A stretch of DNA of 54,775 nucleotides from Oceanobacillus indicireducens (GTDB lineage: Bacteria; Bacillota; Bacilli; Bacillales; Amphibacillaceae), in NCBI RefSeq assembly GCF_014647195.1, contig NZ_BMOS01000014.1, forward strand, positions 18,750 to 73,524, given 5' to 3'. The notes under the pieces were generated by a model. The model saw only the letters and a list, made by a program, of their open reading frames with translations, made no database searches and was not told where the DNA came from. A program made the translations under genes and the position numbers. The number at the start of each line of letters is the position of its first letter. Position 1 is the first letter of the stretch. Positions 8,734 to 17,522 of the stretch are shown here, piece after piece.

Positions 8734-9651
8734 TTATTGTGTAATGTCCTCCCCGATACGTCCCAACATAAGAGAAAGATAGTAAGCATCGGCGATACAG
8801 AAGAGTATTTGGCTCCTAACTTCCCTGTTACTCATATACACTATTTGACCTTCCTCATTTAATTCAATATCTAAGTCTGCTTCAGCAATTACACCAGGTA
8901 ATAGGTGTGCCATCTCTAGAAATCCTTCTATACGTCCTGGAGTGTTTATAATTTTGGTTATCCTTTTAGATGCTTGTCTATCATTTAAACAGTCGTCTCT
9001 AAATTCTCCAAAATTCGCTATTACATTTCCGTCTTGAATTCTGTCCAATGCCTCAGTAGCTCTTCCAATAAAATAGTCGCTTAAATTAAAAATTGTTTGT
9101 AAAGCAAATCTATTAACGATTAGCATTTCACCTCGAAAAACTAATATATCAACATCCCTATCTAATCCTATAAACAATTCATTGTCTACCTTTCTTAAGG
9201 TATTATCTTCAATTACTCCTAAAATTCCACGTCTTATCTTTTTCATCTTAGTAAACCTTCTAAAAACATACATTGACTCACCATTATGAGTAAATCTTAT
9301 ACAGTAAAAATTAATTGATTCTAGATCTAACTCCCCTAAATCACCGTGAATATTATCTTCTTCCTCAATTTCCTCTATGGTATCGTTAACGTAGGCAACT
9401 TCCAAATTAGCTACAGCTAAGTATCCATCTTGTCCAACGTTAGGATTATATTGTTCTTGGGGTAATTCGAATAACCTCATTTGAAATACTTCATTGTATA
9501 ATCCTTTTAGCTCTCTCCTTACGGTTCTATGCACTGCTGGTTCAAACACTTCGTAATTTGTCCCTATTTTTTGCACTAATTTCACTGAAACCGATGCTGG
9601 GTTTGTTGTATCAAGCCCTTGCAAGAATTGATTAACTTCATTAATATTCAA
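8734..9651 (-). CDS. kwaB: Putative KwaB (DUF4868), Kiwa anti-phage protein
   Basis: A soluble 305-residue protein with the DUF4868/KwaB pattern. The middle has FYCIRFTHNGESMYVFRRF and the end of that domain LDRDVDILVFRGEMLIVNRF, leading into LQTIFNLSDYFIGRATEAL. KwaB of E. coli Kiwa is about 315 residues and acts with membrane protein KwaA against phage DNA events (established). The next gene is a four-helix membrane protein 25 bases on. The likely start is TTG 9651 behind GGGGGGAT. The pair lies after the endolysin terminator, so it probably has its own promoter and is expressed in the lysogen. Confidence 0.75.
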   Translation of the reverse strand: MNINEVNQFLQGLDTTNPASVSVKLVQKIGTNYEVFEPAVHRTVRRELKGLYNEVFQMRLFELPQEQYNPNVGQDGYLAVANLEVAYVNDTIEEIEEEDNIHGDLGELDLESINFYCIRFTHNGESMYVFRRFTKMKKIRRGILGVIEDNTLRKVDNELFIGLDRDVDILVFRGEMLIVNRFALQTIFNLSDYFIGRATEALDRIQDGNVIANFGEFRDDCLNDRQASKRITKIINTPGRIEGFLEMAHLLPGVIAEADLDIELNEEGQIVYMSNREVRSQILFCIADAYYLSLMLGRIGEDITQ

Positions 9652-9775
9652 TTTAATCCCCCCTCTGAGTATTAATAACTTAATTCTACAAAAGGGAGCA
9701 TAATTCCTTCTTTTTATCTAATTAATTTACAATCGTAATAAAATTGAACTAGTAACTTTGATACTCAAATAAAAT

Positions 9776-9802
9776 AAGCCCGGGTTTTCCACGCCCGGGC
9801 TT
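9776..9802 (-). terminator. Terminator of the late (lysis) operon
   Basis: A perfect 9-bp GC-rich stem (AAGCCCGGG with CCCGGGCTT, loop of nine) lies just downstream of the endolysin stop. On the minus strand it is followed by TATTTTATTT. It separates the late operon from the Kiwa-like cassette. Confidence 0.88.
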
Positions 9803-9841
9803 TAGTGTGTTTGCCACATATTATAACACTTTAATTATACC

Positions 9842-10684
9842 TCATTTAACTCTTAAGCGTTGTCCTGGCTGAATAACATCACTCGTCAAGCCATTCAAGC
9901 TCTTGATAGCATTAACAGTAGTATTATACTGTTGAGCGATTCCCCATAAGGTTTCTCCACTTTTTACAGTATGATAAACAGCCCCGCCACCACTGACAAT
10001 TAACACTTGTCCAGGCTGAATGACATCCCCAGTTAATCCGTTTAAATCTTTCAGCTGCTGTACAGTCATGTTGTGGGCTTGAGCAATACTCCAAAGTGTA
10101 TCCCCTTTTTTAACAGTGTACGTATTACCTCCACCGCCGGACTTTCTTTTCAATCCTAAGGCTTGTGCAATGCCATTTGCATGTCCTAATGCAATACGAT
10201 TCAGGTATGCATCTGATTTGAGCTTATTTGCATCGGCCACCGTATCAATGAATCCATTTTCGGTTAACACAGCTGGCATGTTTGATTCGCGCAAGACATG
10301 GAAATTCGCACGTTTCTTCCCACGATTTCTAAAGTCCACTTGCTTCATCACTTCTGCATGTAGCTTATCGCGATACGTTACAGTATTGCTGGACACACTA
10401 CCATTGTAAATGTAATCTTCATAGCCGGTACCACCACCAGCATTGATGTGGATTGATACAAAGTAATCAGCTCCCCAACTATTTGCATCATTAGTACGTT
10501 GTGCTAAGCTAAATGTCTTATCGGTTGTCCGACTCATTCGGATGCTATGCCCTTCATAATCCCGATTCAAAATATCGCGGACTTTTAGAGCAATTTTTAA
10601 CGTTACATCTTTCTCCTTAAGTCCATTGGCTTGTGCTCCTGGGTCCGTACCACCGTGTCCTGGGTCTAAATAAATTTTACTCAT
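9842..10684 (-). CDS. Endolysin: N-acetylmuramoyl-L-alanine amidase with two LysM domains
   Basis: This 280-residue protein cleaves the amide bond between muramic acid and the peptide of the host wall. An Amidase_3 domain occupies about residues 1-175, with zinc ligands in DPGHGG, the SIHINAGGG motif and the catalytic glutamate in LTENGF. Two LysM repeats ([20 protein letters not shown] and [20 protein letters not shown]) follow. ATG 10684 after AGGAGGAGA is the right start; a longer frame exists but begins without family similarity. It follows the holin gene. Confidence 0.95.
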   Translation of the reverse strand: MSKIYLDPGHGGTDPGAQANGLKEKDVTLKIALKVRDILNRDYEGHSIRMSRTTDKTFSLAQRTNDANSWGADYFVSIHINAGGGTGYEDYIYNGSVSSNTVTYRDKLHAEVMKQVDFRNRGKKRANFHVLRESNMPAVLTENGFIDTVADANKLKSDAYLNRIALGHANGIAQALGLKRKSGGGGNTYTVKKGDTLWSIAQAHNMTVQQLKDLNGLTGDVIQPGQVLIVSGGGAVYHTVKSGETLWGIAQQYNTTVNAIKSLNGLTSDVIQPGQRLRVK

Positions 10685-10715
10685 TATAAATCTCCTCCTA
10701 ATAATTTTTATTATT

Positions 10716-10749
10716 AAAAAAGTGGCTTGCCCGTTTGGACTAGCCACTT
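10716..10749 (-). terminator. Hairpin between holin and endolysin
   Basis: On the minus strand AAGTGGCT and AGCCACTT pair across a 14-base loop and are followed directly by TTTTTAATAAT. It looks like an intrinsic terminator or attenuator inside the lysis cassette, upstream of the endolysin ribosome site. Confidence 0.65.
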
Positions 10750-10776
10750 GATTAATCAATTGTTTTATAAAGTGTG

Positions 10777-11169
10777 TTATTTCTCTTTTTTGTCAAAAAT
10801 ATTTTTAAAGAACTCAATAAAAGGATCCATGCTCTTGTCATCCTCGGCCAGTTTAAAATGATTTAATACCGAATTAATCTCACTCAGTAAATACCCAAAA
10901 TAAAGTACATACAGCGCACTGATTCCCAGTGGCTCTGGCATCAACAATGCGACTGGGATTGAATATACAAGCAAAATAAATAAAAGCAATTTCCGGGCTA
11001 TCCCAAAAATTGCTTTTGAACTTGAAAAATCTACCTTTGGATTAAACTTAGCGTTAATCCAACCGACAGTAAAGTCGATAATATTCGCCCCCATAATTAA
11101 AGCTAAAATATAAATTAATTTTGTGTTATCTGATTCCAAGAAACGCTGCAACCATTCTATCATTTGCAT
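10777..11169 (-). CDS. Phage holin (Phage_holin_4 family)
   Basis: A 130-residue membrane protein with hydrophobic segments at about residues 17-37, 63-80 and 85-100 and a charged C-terminal tail ([11 protein letters not shown]). It matches phage holins of the phi-29/Cp-1-related PF05105 group in size and layout. It forms the membrane lesion that releases the endolysin encoded next. It starts at ATG 11169 after AAAGGTGAG. Confidence 0.87.
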   Translation of the reverse strand: MQMIEWLQRFLESDNTKLIYILALIMGANIIDFTVGWINAKFNPKVDFSSSKAIFGIARKLLLFILLVYSIPVALLMPEPLGISALYVLYFGYLLSEINSVLNHFKLAEDDKSMDPFIEFFKNIFDKKEK

Positions 11170-11214
11170 CTATACTCACCTTTCTTTGTTAATTATTCTT
11201 TCTCGTATTTCTCC

Positions 11215-11242
11215 AAAAGAAAAAGCACCCCATTTGGAGTGC
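11215..11242 (-). terminator. Terminator after the 34-residue zinc ribbon gene
   Basis: On the minus strand GCACTCC and GGGGTGC (11242-11225) form a stem with one G-T pair, followed by TTTTTCTTTT. Confidence 0.65.
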
Positions 11243-11260
11243 ACATCCACTATTACATAT

Positions 11261-11365
11261 TCATATTTCTATAGCGCACGAATCACAAATCGGTTCTGCA
11301 CCATCTTCTTTTATCATTTCAACCTCAATCTCACTAAATTCAGTACCGCATTTTAGGCATTTCAT
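11261..11365 (-). CDS. 34-residue zinc-ribbon microprotein
   Basis: A very short gene reading MKCLKCGTEFSEIEVEMIKE and ending in CDSCAIEI. Two CxxC knuckles (C3/C6 and C27/C30) could bind one zinc. It starts at ATG 11365, seven bases after GGAGGGA, and has its own terminator. It lies between the metallopeptidase and the holin. Function unknown. Confidence 0.75.
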   Translation of the reverse strand: MKCLKCGTEFSEIEVEMIKEDGAEPICDSCAIEI

Positions 11366-11439
11366 AGATTATCCCTCCAGTGTCAATTATTCGAGATAAG
11401 GAGCAATTATCCTCTTTTTACCTACCAACTTTCAATAAA

Positions 11440-11462
11440 AATCACCCCATCAGGAGCGCTTC
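11440..11462 (-). terminator. Weak hairpin after the HEMRH protein gene
   Basis: On the minus strand CGCTCC and GGGGTG pair with two G-T wobbles and are followed by ATTTTTATTG. Its loop and right arm resemble the hairpin at 11215. Weak but well placed just after the stop at 11467. Confidence 0.4.
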
Positions 11463-11466
11463 TTAA

Positions 11467-12024
11467 TTAGGTATTATTATTTTTTACATCCTTTAATCTT
11501 CCTAGTAGAAATAAATGGAAATCATAAACCAAAGTAGAACATGAAAGAATAGACTTCATTAAATAGTAGAGTGCTTCTTTTACAAAACCATGTCGTATGC
11601 AATATCGAAAAGCATATTTATTTGCATTAAATTCAACTCTACTAAAGAAATTATAATGCATCCATCGTAATAGTCTCTTTAATAATTTCTCGTTAGTAGG
11701 TGTTATATTTAACTTGATTTTAAACCTTTTCTTTTCACTGTTCTTATACTGCCAGGCATGTCGCATTTCATGAGCCAACGTACCAATCAATTGCTCGTTT
11801 CTTACTAAAACCACTTTATCTAAATGCCACAAAAATACACCGTTTATTATCTTTGATTTAATTAATAGCTCGGTTAACGATATGTCACACTTTTCTTTAT
11901 AAAACTGTTCATACTTTACCAATCTTTCTTTTTCGTCATTTACTGGTATGACAATGACCTCATCATCAAGATTCAACTTTTTCTTCAATTCTTTAACATG
12001 ATCTTGAAATGTTAATTTACTCAT
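11467..12024 (-). CDS. Putative zinc metallopeptidase (HExxH)
   Basis: A 185-residue protein with LIGTLAHEMRHAWQYKNSEK near residue 85, an HExxH zincin signature. Downstream is EFNANKYAFRYC, which could give the third zinc ligand. I do not recognise a named phage family. It may act on the host wall or on host proteins. The start is ATG 12024, seven bases after AAGGAGGT; the longer frame begins inside that ribosome site. It lies between tail and lysis genes and is followed by a hairpin, like an added cargo gene. Confidence 0.7.
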   Translation of the reverse strand: MSKLTFQDHVKELKKKLNLDDEVIVIPVNDEKERLVKYEQFYKEKCDISLTELLIKSKIINGVFLWHLDKVVLVRNEQLIGTLAHEMRHAWQYKNSEKKRFKIKLNITPTNEKLLKRLLRWMHYNFFSRVEFNANKYAFRYCIRHGFVKEALYYLMKSILSCSTLVYDFHLFLLGRLKDVKNNNT

Positions 12025-12082
12025 AATGTCTACCTCCTTACCCACTTTATCGGAATAAGAAGGGATTATTTAACTTTAATTG

Positions 12083-12343
12083 TTAAACATCCAGCAATCC
12101 AGACTTGTATTTGTTTAAATCGTCGATATACTCCTGCACATCCGCAAGCACCTTATCGACAACCAAAGCACGTAAACCATTAGTATTGCTCTTATTAGCT
12201 TCGTACTGTTCTTTGGTGATTTGTACAGGAGTGTTATTGGAAAACTTAAATCCTGACGTAATAAACTGTAACTCCACGCCTGTATATTCTTCACCATAGC
12301 CATTGTCATATTTAAAATTAATTCCCGTTATTGTCACTCTCAT
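12083..12343 (-). CDS. Hypothetical phage protein next to the tail spike
   Basis: An 86-residue soluble protein starting MRVTITGINFKYDNGYGEEY, with a beta-rich first half and a helical end. It starts at ATG 12343 after AAGGAGAGG and overlaps the preceding gene by 26 bases, so it is translationally linked to the tail module. Function unknown. Confidence 0.7.
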   Translation of the reverse strand: MRVTITGINFKYDNGYGEEYTGVELQFITSGFKFSNNTPVQITKEQYEANKSNTNGLRALVVDKVLADVQEYIDDLNKYKSGLLDV

Positions 12344-12728
12344 TTACATCCTCTCCTTCATCTAAATTAAATGCATCATACAAAACAGAAAGAGCGTAAG
12401 CATCGTCCCCGGAGAACTCTTGCTCACACTCTTCGCTAGTTAATTCTTTAATTTTTGCTTTAACAACGTTCAGTGGCTTTAACATGTTACTCCCTTCTAC
12501 GGTTACTGTTTCATCAAAATATGCCTTTAATTCTTGTTCTAACCATTGTTTTGGTTTATCCTTCCCATCCTCTCGAATTGTCCTTTCTCCTGCAACAACA
12601 GTTTCTAATTGTTCACTTAGATAGTTCGTAAGCTTGGAGCGATTAACACTCTTTAAACCTTTAAAATTCTCATTTTCAAGGAAGATAATTACCTTTTCCA
12701 AATCAATATTTCTGATCTTAATTTTCAT
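12318..12728 (-). CDS. Phage protein, probably DUF1617 family
   Basis: 136 residues. The N-terminal pattern (MKIKIRNIDLEKVIIFLENE, then LKSVNRSKLTNYLSEQLE) resembles DUF1617 proteins found after tail-fibre genes in lactic-acid-bacteria and Bacillus phages. The end is acidic. It starts one base after the spike gene stop, so it belongs to the same operon. Role unknown. Confidence 0.65.
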   Translation of the reverse strand: MKIKIRNIDLEKVIIFLENENFKGLKSVNRSKLTNYLSEQLETVVAGERTIREDGKDKPKQWLEQELKAYFDETVTVEGSNMLKPLNVVKAKIKELTSEECEQEFSGDDAYALSVLYDAFNLDEGEDVNESDNNGN

Positions 12729-12729
12729 A

Positions 12730-15700
12730 TCATGCTGCCTCCAATTTATTTATTCTCGCTTCAAGGCGAGCCACTTTTAATATTAATTCTTCCCTTGTCA
12801 GTTCTATCTTTTCATCTACTTCTTGAATAGCTTTCCAGCTGACACTGTTCATGGCGTATTGCTCCACTCCGTCGCCATCGATAACATGCTTAGGGGTATT
12901 ATAACCTTCACCAATTACTAAGCCATAACGGAGCTTTTCAGTACCTTTTAATCGGTATTGATAAATTGTACTTTGATTAATCACTGCTAGTGCCGATTCA
13001 TTCCAGGCACGAATATCATCTTTGTATTCTGCCAAGGATCCGGTCGGAAAGCTTGCTGCTCTTAATGGATGATATCTTCCGGCAGTGTCTGCAATTCTAA
13101 CTTCATTGCTACTAGAAACATGCGGCCGGATGTAAAGATGGGAGTTTTCTGTTGCTATTAACTGATTTTGAAACGTAACATTTCGTGATACAGTTAATTG
13201 CCCCATCACCCCAACATCTTGAGCTCTCAAATCAGCATAAGCATTATCACCATAGTGTCTAATTTGAAGCTCTCTTGTTGAACCTGCCAACATTTTTAAA
13301 GCAACTGTACCACCGGTAATAATTGCATGGTCGTACCCGTCATCAGACAGTCCAAAGCGTATCATATTTGTACCTTTAGCCATCATTGCAAACAAGTTAC
13401 GTCTACTACTTACACCAGCTCCACCAGAAGCACCACCACGGTTAATGTGTAAGTAAGTGTAAGGATCCCGCTGGAATCTAAATGCTTCTCCGCTGTAATC
13501 AATCCTGCCGTTAAAGTTGTTTCCAGTCCCTCCAAATGTTAGCTTAGCGCTACCCATCGATAAATTACCGTTATTTAAGTTAAACGTCACGCTATTATTT
13601 TGGGATTGCAAAATACCACCAACAATACTATTGGCGGTTAACCCTATTACTGTTAATTTACCTACATCAAGCGTACCGGCTGTTATTTTACCAGCGTTAA
13701 GGTTTGTGATATTTGCGTTACCAACTCGGAAAGTACCTGTGACTGTTGTATCCCCATCAAGGATTAGCTTTTTACCAGAGATTAAAACACCAGAAGTATC
13801 AATATTTATCTGGTTGACAACGTCGCCTTTTTGGACGCGTAGATTAATATTATCGGCTAGTTGGCTTATTTGGGATTGGGTTGCTAGGTCTTCAGGTGCC
13901 GGGGACCAGTCGGGAACTTTTGTTCCAAAACCAATGAACCAATCCTTAACATCTATAGTACCGTCATATGGAGTTATAGTAGAATTCCCATTATCTGCTG
14001 TATATAAAAGGAATCTAATATATTCCGTATCAGGATTCCTAGTAATTAAAGATTTCGGAACAGGCATTTTTAATGTAGTCCAACCATCACTTGCCTTTAC
14101 ATCAAAATAGCCTTCTTTTATTAAAGTGCTGGGAGTTTTCCCCCAGTCAGCAAACCTGAATCTAAGTTTCACATCCTTACTAACTCTAACGGTTATTGAA
14201 ACACCCATATCCCTACCCAACCAACTTTTATCATAGATTGGATAGGTAGAATCGTTTAATTGTGAATAGGTACTTAACCCGCTATTGCCTTGAGGTTCAT
14301 ATCTCCGGTAATCATCAAACTCTGTAATTTTCAGTGGATGTGTATTACTATTGTTTGTTCTGAAGTTTGGCTTTTTGCTGTTACCTAAGATGTTCCTACC
14401 ACCAATCTCAAGATCATCCAAATCATCCCTAACGCTTTTAATCGTACTATCCAAACTTTTAGAAGTCTGCGTAAGTGTATTAATATTTCCTTCCGCATCT
14501 GCCATCCTAGTTTGTAAAGCGTTGGCTAACTGTGTAACGGATGAAACGTTACCCTCCACATCTGACACACGAGTCTGCAAACCAGTTGCAAGCTGGGTAA
14601 CAGATGAAATGTCACCTTCCGCATTTTCTAAACGTCTTGCATAATCGGTTGCTGTCTGTTGTAGAGTAGATATGTTTCCCTCTGCATCACGTAAATCAGA
14701 TTGTAAAGTATTGGCTAGTTGCGTGACGGAAGATATGTTACCTTCCGCGTCAGTTACACGGGTCTGTAAACCTTTGGCAAGCTGCAAAGCACTACTAGCG
14801 TTACCCTGGGCATCTGATACATCTGTCCGCAATCCTTGTACAGACTGTTTAATCGTACTGATTTCACCTGTCTGTTCGTCAACCATTTTGCTTAATGTCG
14901 TCATATTGCCACGTATAGTAGTAGCTAAATCTAATGCGCTCCCAGCTGTACTTAATGCATCTTGCGCCTTGTCAAAGGACTTCTGGGCTTCTTCGATTGC
15001 TTCTGTAGCATTTCTAGTTGCAATGTTGGCATTTTCCACCGCTTCGTTGGCTCGGTTGCGGGCATTGTTTGCTGTTTCTTCAATGTCTTTGATCTCTTTA
15101 CTGACAACTAATTGCCATTGAATACCATCATAACGATACGTACGAGTGTATTCACCGTCAACCACTCTAAACCATAGGTCACCCTCTACTAAGTCGCCTG
15201 TCGGTTCATCTGGTCCATAATAAATGGTGTTTTTGCCATCGATTCGTTTAATGGATTCGTTATAATCTTTCTCAATGACTTCAATTTTATCGTTGATGTC
15301 ATTTGTTCTATCATCAATATTATTTATCCGGTCGGAGAATCTTGCTTTAACGCTGCCAACATCAACAGCTAGGTTTTTCTCGGCAAGCACATCATACTCA
15401 ATACGGTTAACAATAGCTGTACCTTCTACATTTAACTTGCCATGTCTGACCGTTATGGTGTCACCCATACCAACAAGTTCTAATGCAGCAACATCTTTGT
15501 ACTCTTCCGTTTCCCAAAGATGTTCAAACTGTACTTCCATCTCTACTTTGGGCTTGTCTCTGCCTGTTTCGACAAACCAGCCACTTGCGACATTTAATAA
15601 ATCTTCTGCCGTTTCAATATCTTCTTCACTGGAGAAGTCCACAGGAAGGATATAAGGCATTTCATAGTCATTAATGTGCGGGCTGTCGATATATTTACCT

Positions 15701-16392
15701 GGTACAGTAATTAATTGTTCTGGTTCATCGTCAGTTGCTTCTTTAAAGACAAACGGAAATATCCTTGTTTTCAAACTGCTTATATCAAACTTGGCATTTA
15801 GTCCAGTAAGATTTTTCTTGTATGTGACTAGGACTCCATCATCACTGCCACGTCTGTCATGCATGACCAATCTAAAATTGTCACGCTCAATCTGGCCGCC
15901 CCAAATCTGCAGGACAGACCCTTCCATTCCTCCAATCATCTGTAAAGGATTGGTACGGTATAAGCTCGTACTTGACTGAGTGGTTGTGTTTGTACTTGTT
16001 ACATCAAACGGATGTGGATAGGCTGTGCTTGATCCGATTAGTTCCATGACCTGCTTCTTGGTTAGATTATTTGCATGTAATTCCTCAACAAAATTATTTC
16101 CCAAGTCATACGTGACATGTTGGCCAGCAATAATAAGATTGTCGTTTTCGTGATTTTTGGTGATCGAGTAGATTCGGAAAAGCTGTTCGTCTTGTTTATC
16201 ATTTGCCTTGGCTTTGATAAACATTTCTTCCTGGATAATGTCAGCTAAGAAACCCTCTGAATCGTATTCCATGTTTAATTCAAACATGCCGTTAAGTTCT
16301 TCAGTAGCTATCGCTGAAATAGTTCCGGTTAATAATCCTAAGCCGTTATGGATAAAGTTTGTTTCATTACTGTTGTATAAAACTGGGTACAT
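12730..16392 (-). CDS. Tail spike/tip protein with coiled-coil repeats and S74-like chaperone end
   Basis: This 1220-residue protein follows Dit, the usual place for the tail-associated Tal/endopeptidase-type protein. Residues 1-340 resemble the Prophage_tail N-terminal domain that docks on the baseplate. Next comes a helical part with at least five tandem units of about 27 residues containing DAEGNISSVTQLAN (DNA about 14450-14850). A beta-rich domain follows, then a C-terminal intramolecular chaperone-like region: SLAEYKDDIRAWNESAL, with Ser and Lys five apart as in peptidase S74, ending in a coiled coil. It would bind the host surface. ATG 16392 follows AAAGGAGGT. Confidence 0.85.
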   Translation of the reverse strand: MYPVLYNSNETNFIHNGLGLLTGTISAIATEELNGMFELNMEYDSEGFLADIIQEEMFIKAKANDKQDEQLFRIYSITKNHENDNLIIAGQHVTYDLGNNFVEELHANNLTKKQVMELIGSSTAYPHPFDVTSTNTTTQSSTSLYRTNPLQMIGGMEGSVLQIWGGQIERDNFRLVMHDRRGSDDGVLVTYKKNLTGLNAKFDISSLKTRIFPFVFKEATDDEPEQLITVPGKYIDSPHINDYEMPYILPVDFSSEEDIETAEDLLNVASGWFVETGRDKPKVEMEVQFEHLWETEEYKDVAALELVGMGDTITVRHGKLNVEGTAIVNRIEYDVLAEKNLAVDVGSVKARFSDRINNIDDRTNDINDKIEVIEKDYNESIKRIDGKNTIYYGPDEPTGDLVEGDLWFRVVDGEYTRTYRYDGIQWQLVVSKEIKDIEETANNARNRANEAVENANIATRNATEAIEEAQKSFDKAQDALSTAGSALDLATTIRGNMTTLSKMVDEQTGEISTIKQSVQGLRTDVSDAQGNASSALQLAKGLQTRVTDAEGNISSVTQLANTLQSDLRDAEGNISTLQQTATDYARRLENAEGDISSVTQLATGLQTRVSDVEGNVSSVTQLANALQTRMADAEGNINTLTQTSKSLDSTIKSVRDDLDDLEIGGRNILGNSKKPNFRTNNSNTHPLKITEFDDYRRYEPQGNSGLSTYSQLNDSTYPIYDKSWLGRDMGVSITVRVSKDVKLRFRFADWGKTPSTLIKEGYFDVKASDGWTTLKMPVPKSLITRNPDTEYIRFLLYTADNGNSTITPYDGTIDVKDWFIGFGTKVPDWSPAPEDLATQSQISQLADNINLRVQKGDVVNQINIDTSGVLISGKKLILDGDTTVTGTFRVGNANITNLNAGKITAGTLDVGKLTVIGLTANSIVGGILQSQNNSVTFNLNNGNLSMGSAKLTFGGTGNNFNGRIDYSGEAFRFQRDPYTYLHINRGGASGGAGVSSRRNLFAMMAKGTNMIRFGLSDDGYDHAIITGGTVALKMLAGSTRELQIRHYGDNAYADLRAQDVGVMGQLTVSRNVTFQNQLIATENSHLYIRPHVSSSNEVRIADTAGRYHPLRAASFPTGSLAEYKDDIRAWNESALAVINQSTIYQYRLKGTEKLRYGLVIGEGYNTPKHVIDGDGVEQYAMNSVSWKAIQEVDEKIELTREELILKVARLEARINKLEAA

Positions 16393-16411
16393 TGGTTACC
16401 TCCTTTCCAGT

Positions 16412-16439
16412 CAGACATAAAATAAACATTTTGTACTAT
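16412..16439 (+). promoter_or_regulatory. Possible promoter of the plus-strand moron gene
   Basis: CAGACA (16412-16417), a 16-bp spacer and TACTAT (16434-16439) lie 56 bases before the start of the only plus-strand gene in the tail module. Each box matches consensus at four of six positions. Confidence 0.4.
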
Positions 16440-16494
16440 TTAAAAGGAAAAACCCCCTTCTTGTCGAATGGGTATATAGAAGGAGGTGATACAT

Positions 16495-16707
16495 ATGCCT
16501 GAAATTGAGATTAAACACGATGGACGCACTGTAGTGAGCCGTGAAGACATTCCATCAGTTACTGGTGGCACTGTAACAACAAAGATTAAATATGATGATG
16601 GAACTTATATTGAATGCGTAACAAACTCACAAGGTGAAGTTACCGTTAACAGTAACAAGACCTTCAACATCATGCCCGATGGGAGGACAATTCACCTTAC
16701 GAATTAA
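16495..16707 (+). CDS. Small plus-strand moron protein in the tail module
   Basis: A 70-residue, probably all-beta protein (MPEIEIKHDGRTVVSREDIP; later FNIMPDGRTIHLTN). ATG 16495 lies seven bases after AGGAGGTG, and it has a terminator behind it. It runs against all the surrounding structural genes, which with the possible promoter marks it as a moron expressed on its own schedule. Family not recognised. The repeated DGRT words at both ends suggest an internal duplication of a short strand motif. Confidence 0.8.
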   Translation: MPEIEIKHDGRTVVSREDIPSVTGGTVTTKIKYDDGTYIECVTNSQGEVTVNSNKTFNIMPDGRTIHLTN

Positions 16708-16714
16708 TACTCTT

Positions 16715-16745
16715 GGACTGGACGAAATCGTCTAGTCCTCTTTTA
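16715..16745 (+). terminator. Terminator of the plus-strand moron gene
   Basis: GGACTGGACGA (16715-16725) and TCGTCTAGTCC (16728-16738) form an 11-bp stem with one wobble, followed by TCTTTTAT. It ends the plus-strand transcript before it runs antisense into the Dit gene. Confidence 0.8.
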
Positions 16746-16803
16746 TAATTATTTTATTAGCTTTTATAACGACAGCTTCATCAGTAATAATAACCTGACT
16801 CAT
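16732..16803 (-). CDS. Possible 23-residue microprotein after Dit
   Basis: The ATG at 16803 overlaps the Dit stop (TAATG) and has GGAGGTGG upstream inside the Dit end. The product is MSQVIITDEAVVIKAN followed by KIIIKED. Its stop lies within the opposing terminator. Good signals but a tiny product; may be chance. Confidence 0.4.
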   Translation of the reverse strand: MSQVIITDEAVVIKANKIIIKED

Positions 16804-17522
16804 TACACCCACCTCCATCTCGGATTAATTTCTAAACTCTCTATATCTCCATCAAAATTAATTACATTACTTCCATGCCCTAAAACAGGAAAATCACCAA
16901 TCATATGGTTATTAAGATTGGTGATAATGCCATTATTATTTCTATATGCATTCATCAGTTCTGAATCTATAATAATCGTGCCATTAACGTCCTGTATGGT
17001 GATTACTTGGTCATTGATATAAATCTTGCCTGTTCCAGCTACAGTCGCTATGATGATTGGCTGGGATTCATAGCCGGGATTGTTTAAAGTTGTTCGGCCG
17101 GTTATTGTTCTGGATGAATCGGCAATTTCGTACTGGAATGGGTCTAATCGAAATATAACAGTGAACTCTCCCATTTCCAACACGTCATTTATAGCATCAT
17201 CAATTTTCACTGATTTAATTTTATAAAACACAGATTCATCATCATTAAAGCCTAATGTTTTTGCATTAAAAAACTTCATCTTAGCTATCCTAAATGCAGC
17301 TTTGAATGAAGTATTCTCGTAAAAGAAAAATTCAATTGGAAGTTCTATATCCTTGAAAGCACCCTTTTTGGTCAGGGAACTGTGACGACCTTTTATTTCA
17401 ATGTGCTCCGTTTCCTGTTCAGGAGTTGGAACAACAACTCTTTCCCTCTGATAAACATCAAACTTCCTGGTATCTTCGCCGTCAAGATTCGTAATTAAAT
17501 TCCAGTTTCTAATTGTTACCAC
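16803..17522 (-). CDS. Distal tail protein (Dit)
   Basis: A 239-residue protein of the siphovirus tail family (SPP1 gp19.1-like). The N-terminal domain includes FDVYQRERVVVPTPEQETEH and RHSSLTKKGAFKDIELPIEF, then VIFRLDPFQYE, and the C-terminal galectin-like half ends NPRWRWV. It forms the hexameric hub that joins the tail tube to the baseplate. Its start overlaps the tape measure end by 14 bases, the usual order. Confidence 0.92.
   Translation of the reverse strand: MVTIRNWNLITNLDGEDTRKFDVYQRERVVVPTPEQETEHIEIKGRHSSLTKKGAFKDIELPIEFFFYENTSFKAAFRIAKMKFFNAKTLGFNDDESVFYKIKSVKIDDAINDVLEMGEFTVIFRLDPFQYEIADSSRTITGRTTLNNPGYESQPIIIATVAGTGKIYINDQVITIQDVNGTIIIDSELMNAYRNNNGIITNLNNHMIGDFPVLGHGSNVINFDGDIESLEINPRWRWV

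Noticed and set aside
13517-15979. Several plus-strand open frames opposite the tail spike gene
   Set aside because: Antisense shadows of a strongly coding gene; no ribosome sites and no family resemblance.
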